A stretch of DNA of 64,000 bases from Cryoendolithus antarcticus (lineage: Eukaryota > Ascomycota > Dothideomycetes > Cladosporiales > Cladosporiaceae), in assembly GCA_002077065.1 (NCBI GenBank), contig NAJO01000011.1:581001-645000 (forward strand), written 5' to 3'. The position numbers were made by a program, and so were the translations under genes. Shown here piece after piece: positions 29,501-42,200 of the stretch; position 1 is the stretch's first letter, and every line of letters begins with the position of its first letter. The notes under the pieces were generated by a model, which was not told the origin of the DNA, ran no database searches, and saw nothing but the letters and a program-made list of their open reading frames with translations.

Positions 29501-32317
29501 ACTCGACGAACACGAAGCCCTCACTGAAGAAGGCGGCAGCAATCTGGTTACTATGCATGATACAGTTCTGCGGCGAGCAGAAAGAAGTCCAATCCCGGCT
29601 AGGCAAAATCCAGCAAGCGTTCAAACGCTGTCTCAGTGATCGAGACGAGCTGGTTCAAGAGACTGCATCTCGTGGACTCGGGCTTGTGTACGAGAAAGGC
29701 GATCGAAATCTCAAGGACGATTTGGTTCGTGATCTGGTCTCTTCATTCTCGTCCGACAAGCAGACTGGACTAGCCGGCGCTATGTCCGAAGACACCCAGC
29801 TGTTTGAGCCCGGCGCGCTGCCTACAGGCGAAGGGTCGGTCTCCACGTACAAAGACATTATGAGCTTAGCCTCGGAAGTGGGAGACTCGAGTCTCGTATA
29901 CAGATTTATGTCTATGGCATCATCGAATGCTATCTGGTCCAGCCGAGCAGCTTTTGGTCGCTTTGGTTTAAGCAATGTGCTGTCCGATTCGAGCGTTGAC
30001 GGCTACCTCGCACACAATCCCAAGCTGTACCCTAAACTGTACAGGTATCGATTCGATCCGAACTCGGGCGTACAACGATCGATGAACGACATTTGGGTCG
30101 CTTTGGTGAAGGACTCGTCAGCCACTCTCGATAAGCATTTCGACGCTATCATCGAGGATCTCCTGACGAATGTGCTCGGCAAAGAGTGGCGGACCCGACA
30201 AGCAAGCTGCGCGGCAATCGCGGATCTCGTACAAGGCAGAGTGCTAGAAAAGTATGAGCCTTACCTCGAGCGTATCTGGACATGTTGCTTCAAGGTACTT
30301 GATGATATCAAAGAGTCTGTTCGAGCTGCAGCAGCTTTACTTGCGAGGACGCTGACTGGGATACTCACACGATCATTGGAAGCCGATCACTCCTCTACCA
30401 AGACTGCATCAGCAATGCTGAAGCATGTGCTGCCCTTCCTCCTCTCACCTTCAGGCATGGAGTCATCTGCTCAAGACGTTCAGCTCTTCGCTGTCGTCAT
30501 ATTGCTGGAGATCGTCAAGAAAGCCAATGGCCAGACACTTCGCCCTTTCATTCCTGAGCTGGTTGAGAGGCTCATCGGGCTTCTCAGCTCACTCGAGAAT
30601 GAGGCAGTCAACTACATTCATCTCAACGCCGACAAGTACAACCTCACAGAGGAGAAGATCGACAATATGCGACTGTCGAATGTCCGAGGCAGTCCCATTA
30701 TGGAATCTATTGAGAGATGTCTCGATCTACTCGACGACGAAACAATGATCGTACTGCGTCCGAGACTGGAAAATGCCATGCGGACGGTAGTCGGACTGCC
30801 CTCGAAAGTCGGTGCGAGTCGTGTCCTTGTCTCGCTGAGCACGCGGAGGATGCCTGTATTCAAGCCCGTAGCTGACGACTTCTTGAAGCTACTGGAGAAG
30901 CTCGTCATCGATCGAAATGAGACTGTCTCGAGCTCGTACGCTGTAGCAGCTGGGTATGTTGCTCGAGGTACGTCTGACAAAGCGATCTTGAGGCTTGTCA
31001 CTTTTGCAAAGAAGATGTATTTTGAGAGTGATGGAGATCGAGAGGCGGTGACACCCAGGAAGAGCGTTACAGCAGGAGAGCTGATGTTTGCACTCGCAAA
31101 GCACTCGAGCGACCGCTTCAATAACCTCGCCTCGTCAATCTTACCCTTCATTTTTGTCGCCAAGCACGACTCGAACAAGACTGTGAAAGAACAGTTCCAC
31201 AATACGTGGGAGGAAGCTGTCGCCGGATCCCGCGCCGTGCTCCTCTACCTACACGAGATACTCACCCTTGCAGATACTCACTTGGACTCCGCGCAATGGG
31301 TCCTCAAGCAGACCGCTGCAAGAACAGTCGCAGATGCTGTGATGTCCATCGCCGCAAGCGACAACGGAATCTCCCCCGACACCGCCAAAGTGTTGTGGCC
31401 TAGTCTCGAAAAGGCATTGGGCGGCAAGACATGGGAAGGCAAGGAAGTCGTGCTTGGCGCGTTCGTCAAGTTCGTCCAAACGGCAAAGACGTGGTATTTA
31501 AAGGAGGCTACTGTGGCTGACGCCATCACCAAGGTAAGCTATTCCGTCATGCTGTTGTGTGACGATCTACGTGCGTTCGGGTTTTGGCGCTAGCGTGACT
31601 GACACGTGGGTGCCATGCAGATCGCCGTTCGGGAAGCAAAGAGGCAGAATGTGGCGTACAGACCGCATGCGCTCCAGACTGTGGCGCAAGTCTCGGATGC
31701 GAGGGACGACGTCGAGATCAGCAAGACGGTTCTGGAGATTGTGACGAGTCTATTCGATGCAGAGCTGCAAGGCGACAAGATGGATGTGGACGAAGATGCT
31801 GCCAAGGCGTCGAAGGACAACGAAATGTATGTCTCATGCCCACCGCTGTTCTCTTCTGGTGGACATGCCTTGCTGACTTTGAAGTGACAGCCGAGACAAC
31901 ACCTTGGCTGCTGCAGTGGAAGCTGTCTTCAGCTCCATAAAGCCCGACTTGTTCAAGCCCGACAACGTGCGCATTGCCATGCTTGCCGCTCTCACACAAA
32001 CCGATCGACTCTCGCATCCAGGTGTGGTGATTCGCAAGGCTCTGTACACCAGTCTGGCTAAATTGTTCGCCGGGCTCAGTGCCGAGAAGAGCAACCCGGC
32101 CGCGGAAGACTCCGAGATCGTCGCTGCTGTGAAGCACCTTCTTTTTCGAGCCGAGGGTGGCAGCGAAGCACTCCGACTTCTGCGCGCTGACGCTATTATC
32201 GCAGCAGGCAAGTTCTCATCTCGACTAGTTGCAGCAGTCCGAACACAAATTTCGGATGAAGCCGCCGCAGAAGCCTCGCCGACTGTTCGAGACCGCCTGA
32301 GATTGGCGCTAGGCTAA
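26542..32317 (+). CDS. ECM29: Proteasome-associated adaptor Ecm29
   Basis: 1837 residues from exons 26542-27581, 27693-31533, 31621-31826 and 31891-32317 (5514 nt). Ecm29 is a HEAT-repeat protein that holds 20S and 19S proteasome particles together and checks their assembly. The N-terminus QRELALVGKVELRIALTDSD and long runs of HEAT-like helices fit the family. A conserved block lies near YRFMSMASSNAIWSSRAAFG and LYPKLYRYRFDP, and the length is typical. Introns are 111, 87 and 64 nt. The first intron has several possible acceptors; 27692 restores the frame into RTSLGREASKLRSAVFAYVN. The last two short exons complete the C-terminus. Confidence 0.92.
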
Positions 32318-33801
32318 ATACTGCTAGGGCACAAGAAGCCGAGCACATGGCACAGACAAGGATCTTAGTGTTGCAGGGATCTGGTGAGAGCTTCCACGTG
32401 GAAGATCGACCGATCTGGGCTCCGTAAAGCCAGAGTGTTGGGATTTGGCGTACGCCCGCACATCGTCATGTCAATTTGTCAAAGTAAGCAGTGTCATTGC
32501 GCCGCAACGTCAATCGATCCCTGTGCCATGCGCCGAGCCTAGAGCGTATGTGCCTACATCTCCGTTGTTCTTTGGCCAGTCATCTCTGCATTACGATGAC
32601 ATCGAAAGCGCCTCGGAAGCTGAGTTTCGAGCTCTCGAAGAAACGGAAATTCTCCGCATCGACCTTGTGTTTCAGGTAAGGTCGCACCTCACCGAGTGCA
32701 GCACTGAATCGTGAATGGAGCAAGGGTGACGCCATCTGCGTACGCCTGCATCAACGGAAGGGAGCATCCGGACACCACTTGACAGTTGGCGAAGGATCGG
32801 GCCATGGCGTCCTCATCCCAACCCTACCTTCCGCATGACAACGCTAGGAGATGCAGGTTACCACGTGGGCATATGCGCCGTAGCCGAGCTTTGAGTTGCG
32901 AGGCCGGATCATGGCACATCTGGCTGCGGGTCGGCGTGCGAGTCCGGGAAGTGCAGGGCTTAGCGCTTCGTTAAGGCGGGAGAACGTTCTTTTTGTTCTA
33001 GTGTGCCCACTGATGCAATCGTTCACTATGTGCGCAATTTTGGCAAACGCCCCCAAAGGGAGGAGGGCTGGCAGGATCCTAGCGATTCAAAGACCTGTTA
33101 GTGCCAAACCCAGGTTAAGCAGTGGTGTAACCTGGGAATCGAGGTCCACCGCACGAACAGTGCGCGGGCCATAGGAACTGGCGACGAAATCCATATTTCC
33201 GGAAGTACGCGCGAAGATCTCCGGCGTGTGCTCGGCCACGAGGCAGCCCGGGATGTTGACTATCTAGCGCCTAGCCACCGAAATCCCGCTGCTAGCTTTT
33301 GTCCTTGCATACACTTCCTTCCCATCCAATCCGAATTGCATGGCGCCAGTGCAGCAATGTCCGTCATGGCGCCGCTGACTACAGGGGCAGCTCGCAGCGA
33401 TTGATGACAACAGTGACAAGCTTGCAGGCGATGCCATCCAACGCGCTGCCAGGTTCGGCCGTGGCTGCAGATGCTAGCGAGGTACGAACTGCCAATGCAT
33501 GCTTTCATATGTCTGGTCTTGGCCTGCGCGACTATGGGAAGTGTTGTGGGTATTCTCTCTCTGTCAAGTTTATCTTTCGAAAGAATACATGAGGGAAATC
33601 ACGCTCTCGCCAGCTGACACAGTGATGTCCAGGACGGCCTCGGGAGCTAACACGATATCTACTGTAATCCGCTTCCCACGATCCGTTGATTGCTTGACTC
33701 GAGCCTCCGAAACCTTCTCGTCCCTTCATTGGTGTCCAATGCTCGTGAATCATTGCCTTGAGTCCTCTTGATCTACGGTACGCACGTGCGTAATCAGCGC
33801 A
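32318..33801. other. Long intergenic region between ECM29 and the Zn2Cys6 gene
   Basis: About 1480 bases. Several frames of 60-100 codons exist on both strands (for example 32445-32714 +), none with family resemblance or splice support. No tRNA, satellite or transposon end was recognised. It may hold a long promoter for the transcription factor or a non-coding transcript. Confidence 0.4.
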
Positions 33802-36322
33802 ATGCAGCGACGCGAGGATCCTCCGCCGAATCAACCACGTCGAAGTACACTTCCTGCGCTTGCTCCTCGCAGCCCACAGGCTACATCGACCCGAGTACGA
33901 CCCTCGTCTTCAACAGCACATCGAAGGACACCACGATTATCGCATCGCTCTCGGGACGGCTGCTGTTAGTATCGACGTTGAATCGACTCGTCAGGGCTCG
34001 AACTTTCGCTGACTTGTGCACAGGGACTTGTCGTGCACGAAAGGTCACATCTCGCGAACCATCAGACTTCGCCTGCCAGATACTGATATTAGCTATAGGT
34101 GAAATGCGATGAGCAGCAGCCGACTTGCGGTGTAAGTATCTTCCTATCCCGACTTTGCACGACTTTTGGTATCCTGGACTGATGGTAATTCAAGCCTTGC
34201 GCTCGCCTGAGTCGAGAGTGCGACTGGGGTCAACGATGGAACGTGAGTATATTCGTGCCGAAAACTTACGGTAGTGATGTTGACGCGTCTGATAGTTCAA
34301 CGATGCGACCTCGGGAACAAAGGCAAGACACACCAATGTGTCGACGGAGGGTAGTGTAGTCTGGGACCGTAAGTCAATTGCCCGCATCATGTCGCATCAA
34401 TCTACAGCGTAAAGAAGACGTACATTTGACCGCTACCGACACTAACGTCACAGCAGCTACAGCCCGCGCAACAAGCTCCGACCCAGAGTCTGCCACGGCA
34501 TCGCGGAGTGATGACCTTCCCGACTTCGCCGCACTTACGAATGATAGTGATCGAGAGCGGAAGGCGATCACAAGACGACCAGGAACGTTCGCCGTAGTAG
34601 TCACACCGGGCAGCTTCGCCGAGCTACCCGAATACTCGTCCTCAGCATCGACAACGGAGAGCATGCAGATGAGCAGAAGAGGATCGAAAGCAACGATAAC
34701 GAGTGCAGACCGACGACGGCAAGACAGCGACCCAGATACGATCGTGCTGGAGAAGTTTGAGGATGTGGCACCTGGGTTAGCTGGTCCTTTCTCACTCGAG
34801 CCATTCGCACGGAGAGCCAGTCTGCCGAAAGCCTTGCAGAACATGACAATCATGTCCGTACCTCCGACGCCATCATTCAGGACGCCGACCTTCCCATCGC
34901 CCGTCCGCGCAGATATGAGCCCCGCAGAGTCCCGATTGGTAATTCATTTCCGGACCTACATTATGCAACTTCTGCAACCACAGGTCTTGGACAGTCAAGG
35001 TCCGCTTCAATGGGGTCAACAAGTTGGAAATAACATCTACGAGCAGGAAGCTGTGCGGTTTCCACCTGTAAGCCGGTCTTCGATGTCACATGGTGGACAA
35101 TACTGACAATCCCAGCTGCACCACGCGATCTGCGCCGTGAGCGCCCTCAATCTCAGTACTCGGGGACAAGCAACTCTAGAGGAAGCTATTCAGCACTACC
35201 AGAAGGCCTTGGATTCGCAATCATCCGCCTCGAGCAATGACATGATTCTTTCTGATGGCGTCTTCCTGCGACATTACCTTCTCTTCATCTACGACATATG
35301 TGCAGACTCGAGTGCCGACGACGATACTGCAATGTGGGCCAAGCACTTATACTCTCTACGGCACCTAGCGCGGAGCCGCTTTCAACAGTCGGGTAGAGAA
35401 ACCCATACCTACGTCCTCTCATCGATATGCACCCTCGATGTTTACGCGGGACTCATGGGCAACGGCAGCTGCGACTTCAACCGCACCGTACTAGAGGACA
35501 ACATGCTCGCTCCCCTCGCTGTAGAACTCGACAAAATAGCTTCATCGCATAGTGGAACCAACTCTTACCACGAAACACAGACATGGCAGGCGGTGCTCAA
35601 TCTCCATCGAGGTGTCCGAGTGCATGCGTCGAATGTCGCGCAAGCGGCGCAAACGTATCGAGCAGAGGTCGCAAGACAACGGCATCCCACCTCTCCTGCT
35701 TTTGCAGCGCATTGGCAAGGAGTCATTGCGGGGTTGGAGCACGAGTTGATTGCATATTGGAATCAGGCATACCCTCGATTCCTCGCGAGGGACTCGCCGC
35801 ATGCTGGACAGGCCTTGGTGCCGGCCATGCGGCTTGTGTTTGAGCACGTAAGTTTTCAATCACCAGTCAGTCTATCAATCAGACTGTATCGCTAATGCTC
35901 TTCTCCAGGCTCTCACGTTCTACCACGCTCTCATCCTCTACCTCCGAACACTACTGCCTCTGAGCCACGCCAACCCCGTGAATCCTCAGCTTCGTCCAGA
36001 CTCCGCCTATCGTATATCGGATATCTTCACGCTGGCGACTTTGTGCCTACAGCAACAGGAGTTCAATCGTCGCGACATCATCTTCCCGCTCTTCGTCGCC
36101 GGTCTTGCTGCCACCTCAGCTGAAGACCACATCCGTGCCCTGGACTTCCTGACGCACTTCGAAGGGCATGGCATTGGCCGGAATACAAGCGTGGTCAAGC
36201 AGCTGCTAAGCGAGGTGTGCGAAGAGCAAAGGCGTGCCGTCGCGCGAGGCGAGTCAGGATGGGTGGATTGGGTAGCCTTTGGCAGGGCAAGAGGCCTTGC
36301 AGTCGTGGTCTGCGGACTCTAG
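33802..36322 (+). CDS. Zn2Cys6 fungal transcription factor
   Basis: 711 residues in eight exons: 33802-33964, 34024-34043, 34099-34131, 34195-34242, 34296-34368, 34415-35067, 35116-35847 and 35909-36322 (2136 nt). The N-terminal binuclear zinc cluster is canonical, C54-x2-C57-x6-C64-x6-C71-x2-C74-x6-C81, but it is assembled from exons 1-4, so no single open frame shows it. A basic linker, a serine/threonine-rich disordered region, and a C-terminal helical domain of the fungal-specific transcription factor type follow (LHHAICAVSALNL, then repeated helices to the stop). The acceptor of exon 6 (34414) is the least certain junction. Target genes are unknown. It converges on the Ste20-like kinase gene. 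Confidence 0.88.
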
Positions 36323-36552
36323 ATCTCAACCACACTCTTTCCACACGCTCCAAGACCCGAGACTATCGTGGCAACCCGAAATAGGCATCGTGAGTCTCTT
36401 GGAGTAGTGCCGAGCGGGCCGAGATAAGTCATGGTTCTATTGCCAATCGTACGGAGTAGTGCAGAATCTTACAAGTCATTCAACGCTCGTGCGCCGATCT
36501 CTTGTTAGGATGCCGACGCTCAGACTCAATAACATCATAACCAGCAAATTCG

Positions 36553-38580
36553 CTACCCATCTTCCGCTTCGACCCTACACAACACCTCCTCCAGCACTCC
36601 CTCCAAGAATCCTTCAACACCGTCACCCATCCCCACTTTCGCACTCTCATCGATGGCATCGACTTCTCTCAACAGCTTCGAGATCTTCTGGACTTGCTTC
36701 CGCAGTAGCTCATGCTGTTGCTTGAGTTCCGCAAGTTGTAGGGAAGAAGGTGGCTGCTGTGATGGTGGAAGTTGTTGGCGTTTCTCGAGAAGTGAGAGCT
36801 GGTAGGTACGTCGATGTAGCGCGGCGTCGAGCGCTGGGAGAAGAACGGCGGAGAGAGCTGTGGGTTGTGCAGGGCTTATGGATTGGAGTAGAGAAGGTAA
36901 GGGCGGGGAGTGGGGTTGGGGTGCGAAGTCCTGGATGGCAGGTCCCGATCGTGGTAGTGGTGGTGCCAGCGCTGCGACACCGTTCTGTGAGATCCGAGAG
37001 CTACTGGACGAAGTCTGTGGTGGTCGAACATAGTCGCAGCCATTGACATACGGTACCGCAGCAGCACTTGACGGATTCGAGGGCTGAATGTCAGGCTGAG
37101 TGCTTCGTGGCGGCGATTTACTTGCAGATGATGAAGCGACGGACGCGGCTGGCGTCGAGCCATTCTGTATCGATAGGCCCTTCATATACTGACTCATATC
37201 ACTAGCAATACTTTGTTGCAAAAAGTCGTCATTGAGCAGTCTGGGCGACTGTGGTGTTGCAGGCGGTCTCGGTGATGGACCGCTCATACTTGGTCCACGT
37301 GGAGACTGTGGAGGCGTCTGAGGAGGTGGCACTGGCTTCCGCATGGGCGTGGCAGGCAACGGTACTTTCGCAGCCATGCTAGGCGACTGCAGTGGTGGTG
37401 GCCTTTTCGTAGGAGACGGAGTCTGAGGTAATGGTGGTGGCAACATGGCGCCTCGTAACGTCGGGTCATCGCCTTCAAAAGCATTCTCCTTGTTCGATAC
37501 TGATCGCTTTGTCGGCGAAGGTGGCGCTTGCGAGCTTCGCGAGTTCGTTCCTGCCTCGTTCATAGCTCTCAAAGGCGCGTTACCATGCCATCTCGCTCTG
37601 CCACCAACTGGTCGCACAGTGCCAAAGTCCCACAGATCTTCCTCCTCACTTTGCCTCTCTGGCGAGATCTCACCCATGTCGTCATCTCTCTCATCATCCC
37701 TATCACCTCTGTGCGTAGCCTGCCACCTCTCGTGTCGTTCAATAAGCTCTGTCAAGTAAGCCGTTCGCTTTGCCTTCCTGACCCATGGGTGCCGAAGGAG
37801 CTCCCTAGCCGAAGGCCGCCTCTGCGGCTCCTTTTGCAAGCAGATTCCCACAAAGTCCTTGAATTCTTTCGTAAAGTTGCCCTCCAGCGTTGGAGCAGGA
37901 TTCTTCGGAATTAAGAACAGCACTTTCATGGGATGTATGTCTGAGTACGGCGGTTCTCCCAACGCCAGCTCCAATGCCGTGATCCCCAGAGACCATATAT
38001 CCGCCTTGTGATCGTAGCCACTCTGCTTGATGACCTCCGGAGCCATCCAAAAGGGCGTGCCTACAAACGTATTCTTTTTCGTCATCGTAGCCGTCAATTG
38101 CCCTGACACTCCGAAGTCTGCCAACTTCACTTGTCCATTGGCCCCAAGCAATATGTTCGCGGCCTTGATGTCTCTGTGAAGCTTCCCATCTCCATGCAGA
38201 TAGCTCAGTCCCATCAACAGCTCCCGTACAACAATGCAGATATAATCCTCTGGTATCAAACCCGGCTTTAGCAGATCCCCACAGCTTCCACCTGAGCAGT
38301 ACTCCATGATGATCCACAGATCACTCCCCTTGAGGTAGGACCCATAGTACTTCGTCACGTAAGGCGAAGACAAGCCAGACAGGATCGATATCTCTTGAAT
38401 GATATCGTCGACTTCATCATCGGCATTCTCGACGTCTATGATCTTTATGGCGACCGATGCGCCGGTCCGCTTATCAAGCCCACGGTAGACTTTGCCGAAG
38501 GAGCCGCCGCCTATGCATGACTGCTTGGTGTAGAGGGTTTCTGGGTCGACATTGCTGGAGGACGGGGCCAAGGAGGCCAT
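36553..38580 (-). CDS. Ste20/germinal-centre-type protein kinase (Kic1/Nak1/Sid1 group)
   Basis: 675 residues, single exon. The kinase domain starts near residue 15 (IGGGSFGKVYRG, VAIKIIDVE) and contains HRDIKAANILL, DFGVSGQL and the GCK-type activation segment KKNTFVGTPFWMAPEVIKQ, then DIWSLGITALELA. The first subdomain and the MST3/4-like activation loop put it in the GCK-III group. In fungi that includes Kic1/Nak1 of the morphogenesis (RAM) network and Sid1/SepL of the septation network; which one this is cannot be decided from the domain alone. The rest is proline- and serine-rich (PPPLPQTPSPTKRPPP) with a short C-terminal coiled coil near LQLAELKQQHELLRKQV. Confidence 0.88.
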   Translation of the reverse strand: MASLAPSSSNVDPETLYTKQSCIGGGSFGKVYRGLDKRTGASVAIKIIDVENADDEVDDIIQEISILSGLSSPYVTKYYGSYLKGSDLWIIMEYCSGGSCGDLLKPGLIPEDYICIVVRELLMGLSYLHGDGKLHRDIKAANILLGANGQVKLADFGVSGQLTATMTKKNTFVGTPFWMAPEVIKQSGYDHKADIWSLGITALELALGEPPYSDIHPMKVLFLIPKNPAPTLEGNFTKEFKDFVGICLQKEPQRRPSARELLRHPWVRKAKRTAYLTELIERHERWQATHRGDRDDERDDDMGEISPERQSEEEDLWDFGTVRPVGGRARWHGNAPLRAMNEAGTNSRSSQAPPSPTKRSVSNKENAFEGDDPTLRGAMLPPPLPQTPSPTKRPPPLQSPSMAAKVPLPATPMRKPVPPPQTPPQSPRGPSMSGPSPRPPATPQSPRLLNDDFLQQSIASDMSQYMKGLSIQNGSTPAASVASSSASKSPPRSTQPDIQPSNPSSAAAVPYVNGCDYVRPPQTSSSSSRISQNGVAALAPPLPRSGPAIQDFAPQPHSPPLPSLLQSISPAQPTALSAVLLPALDAALHRRTYQLSLLEKRQQLPPSQQPPSSLQLAELKQQHELLRKQVQKISKLLREVDAIDESAKVGMGDGVEGFLEGVLEEVLCRVEAEDG

Positions 38581-39227
38581 GATCGAGAGTGCGTGTCAGG
38601 ACTCCGAGGGAAGCCAGGGAGTAGGACGACACAGTCGCGTTGATAGCGGCGGTTTTTCAGGAGCTTTGTTCCATCGCCAAGAGTCGTATAATCGTATATT
38701 TCAATGGCTTTTAGTGCGCATTGGTTCTCGAGACCAGCTCAGCTCCGAGTTCCTCTCAATTCCGTGGTGAAGACGCCAACGGAACGCCCAGGACTGTGGT
38801 ATAGGCGTGATCTACTCCGGTGGAATAATGGAAAACCTAGCTCGAACGTTCACAGTAGACTGGGCAGGATGTACGGAACTGTTGCATAGATGATGTTGCA
38901 GATCAACAAACGCGGCACGACCCACCGCGAAGTCGCGTTTCAGATCGCAACCGCTCGGCGCCAGACATTCCAACCCGAGACATCAATCTCGAAACCCGTC
39001 TCTTGTTCATCACGACGAGCATGAGGTATCGAAGCGATTGGTGAGTACTGGTCTAATCGAGCTAAGATGCTACACTACATGTACCTATGAGACGCCGACC
39101 AAAGTTTTCCTCCCCCAGATCGCCGCCACTACTTATGCACCCCAGCTAGATACTCGCGGTATTATACCCGACATCAGAGCCCGACTCTTCGCCTCTCCTG
39201 TCAAGGTCAATGACACTCTCGAGCAAG
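38581..39227. other. Intergenic upstream of the Ste20-like kinase
   Basis: About 650 bases between two minus-strand genes. A plus-strand frame from 39038 is mostly the reverse of the neighbouring gene and is not called. Nothing else is seen. Confidence 0.4.
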
Positions 39228-42200
39228 TCAAGCGACCATGCCCATCAACTCCACTAGCTTTTCGTCCATTTCGTCCCCCTCCTCAGCAGCAACTCCGCCC
39301 CTCTCCCGCTGGTCAGCAAGCTGCTCCACCACACTTGCAAGCTTGTCTGCCTGGCGATTCAATTCCTTCATCATCTTCTTCTTATGCTTCTCGAGAGCAG
39401 CGATCTGCTTTCCATAAGCCTCAAGGTGACTCTGCTCCAATATCTTCACCACTTTCTCGCCTTGTAGCCTGTAGTCATCAAGTGTGTCTTTCGCTGCTGT
39501 CTCCTGATCGACGATGTGCTTGACGAGCTTGTGCGACACAACGACCAAGGCATCGAAGAGGGAGCCTTGATGAGGCTCAAGAGCTTTGCGCCAAGTGGCG
39601 ATGGAGTCGCCCTCCTGCGAAGGGTCTGTTGAAGGCATGCTTGAAATGTCCGAGTCAGAAGTGCTAGCGTTGCTTGATATACTGATCATTCGCTGAATAA
39701 CGGACTGCACATGCTTTGAGGGCTGCTTCGCAATGCGTTTCGCAGGTGGCGCAGTGGGCTCAACGAGAGTCTTATCCGGATCCTCGTCCAGCAGTTTGCC
39801 ATCGGCAGGCTGACTTTTGCCTGGAGAGACTAGATCGCCAACTTGCTGACGTAGCTTCTCCTTGAATCCAGTGGTGAAGAATGCAGTCGACTCGCCGGAG
39901 CTCTGGTCGTCAGGTATATTGAAGGGATCGCTGCGTTCACGTTGCGTAATCAGCTTCGCGGCGTCTGCACCAGAGACTCTACAGGTGATCGCGCGAGATT
40001 CGTCTTGAGGCGGCGCAGGTACTGGCTTCGTATCACTCGACATGATGCTCCGCGGCTGGGCAGACGGCGGCGTAAGGTGCTGGGCATTCAATGGCAATCC
40101 CAAGCCGTCATCCATCTTAGCTGCGGCCACTCGGCTGTCGAGCGCTTCGTCAGAAGACATTTTGCTCTGTGACAGGAATGTGCCGACAGCGGTGCCGCGT
40201 GGTGGTACGTTCATCCCTTTGGGGATGGGACTTCCGGTCATGTCTACTCGTTGGGAGCCCTGCGAACCTTGACGCACTGTACGCGTTCGGCGGCGGATCA
40301 CTGGCACTGCCACTGGGCGGCTTCCAGGCTGAGAAATGTTGTGCTGCTTATTCGATTTCATCACGAAGTCGTCGTGAATACGCTTCGTTTCATCGACATG
40401 GTGGCTAAGGGCAACATTATCGGTCGTGCTATCGATGTCAGCAAAAGCAACGAGTGGCAAGGGGGCCAAGAGTACTCACAGGCTGGCCAACACCTTGTGA
40501 TCGATCTGTAAAAGCATACCAGTAAGCTTCTCGGCTATCCCAGGATAATGGGTGTGAACCTTCGGATACAGCACATCATAGAGCGACTGCTTCGAATGCT
40601 GCTGCGGTCTCGCAGTATTATTCGGAAGCTGTGCCGCTTCAATCGATCGCGTGAATGGCTTCGAGGGTAGTCCAAGCAGGTGATTCTGCTCTGCGCTTGA
40701 TCGAGGACCAAATCGCGATCCACTCTTCGCCATTTCTGCTTTCATGGTTGCCTCAGGCTCAAGCTCCTCGGGATCTTCATCCGTGAGATCCTTCCTCTGA
40801 CGCTTTGTGGCCCTTTCGTCTGGCCTATCGAAATTCTCGAGCGCTCTACGCTTGCCACGCCTCACTTCCTGTATACCGCTCGGCTCCGTTCCTTGATTGG
40901 CAAGTATCGCAGGTTGAGCAGGCGGACGATGCGCTTTCTTCACCTTCTCAAGTCGACCTCCCGGAGGCGGCATGGCTACTTGCGAAGCAGTTGGCTGCGC
41001 GTCTTCCATTAATTCGACCAGAGTCGTGCCTTCGAAGTCGTCGGTATTAGCATATTTGTCATCCGTCCGGAGTACGGGCGAGACCTTATCGTGGCCGTGT
41101 CCGTCTGGCTGCGCAGTGCTCCGGCTATTGCGGACGATCAGATGTGGTCCAACAGAGGATCGAGCGTCCTCCTGCCTACCAGGCGCAAAGGCCGCGAAGA
41201 CATCTTCGTCCTCGTCCGCTACGTTGGCTTGACGGATCTCAGGCACTCCCTTTGGCGCATTCATGTGGTTGCTAGCAGGAGTGCTTCTTAGTGAGTATCG
41301 AGACTGGTCCCTCTGGACACGGGCAGACGTCGCAGATTGTCCATTGACGGACGGCGTGCCTTGATTGCGCGGTCCATTGGCATCAAACGCGATGACTTGC
41401 GGCTTGCTCGACCCCCGCATATCTTGAGTACGTCTCGGAGGACTCGAACCCAGGACCGAAGGCGTTTGAGGCCTGATCAGGGTTCGCGCAGGTCTCGAAG
41501 TGACGATCACTGTGGCAGCAGGTCCTTCTATGACGGGAATTGTCGGCGGTGGTTTCTTGGATCCAAACACGCTATGCGCTGCTTTGTCAGGCTTCGTGAC
41601 CACCAACGGCAGCGTTCGCTCATCAGCCTGAGACTCCAGGTCCATGACGGTGGGTCCGCCCCGGCCTGATGCGGACCTCAAGGCGTCGCATTGCTGCGTC
41701 TGTTCATCAACGTCATCATCTTGAGCGTCGACCTGTCCAGGACGGTCTTGCTCGTATTGAACCACTGTGTCTTCGAAATCTTCGTACGACTCCACAGTAG
41801 GGTCCACATTCTCCTTATCTACACTAGTGATATGCTGCTTGGGTGAAGGGGCTCGCTCTTTCATCGTCTTTGCCGGATCTGACTCCCGTGCGACGCTTGC
41901 TTTGGTGCGCCAACTTTCTTGGAGTGATGGCGCCTTTGTAGAGGTCTTTGCCATACGTTGACGGGTTCTACTGCCCATGGCAGATCTCTCTGTCAAGACC
42001 ACGGAAATACGGGATTGACTTCCCTCCCGACGTCTTCTGTCAGTAGCGGAATCGACGGCGGCATATGTTTTTGCAGTAGGCTTCGGCGCAGCTTTGGAAG
42101 CCTTGCTGTGCTTCGTCACACCCCTTAATTCCGCTTGCGACGCCTCTACTTGCCCAGCGTTCTCATCTGATGGGACGTCGAAAGTTCTTTTGCGGCGCTT

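Noticed and set aside
32445..33174. Short frames in the ECM29-Zn2Cys6 interval.
   Set aside because: Sizes near the random expectation and no resemblance or splice support.
39038..39523. Plus-strand 161-codon frame.
   Set aside because: Its second half is the reverse of the coiled-coil end of the MLLE gene and its first half has no family match.
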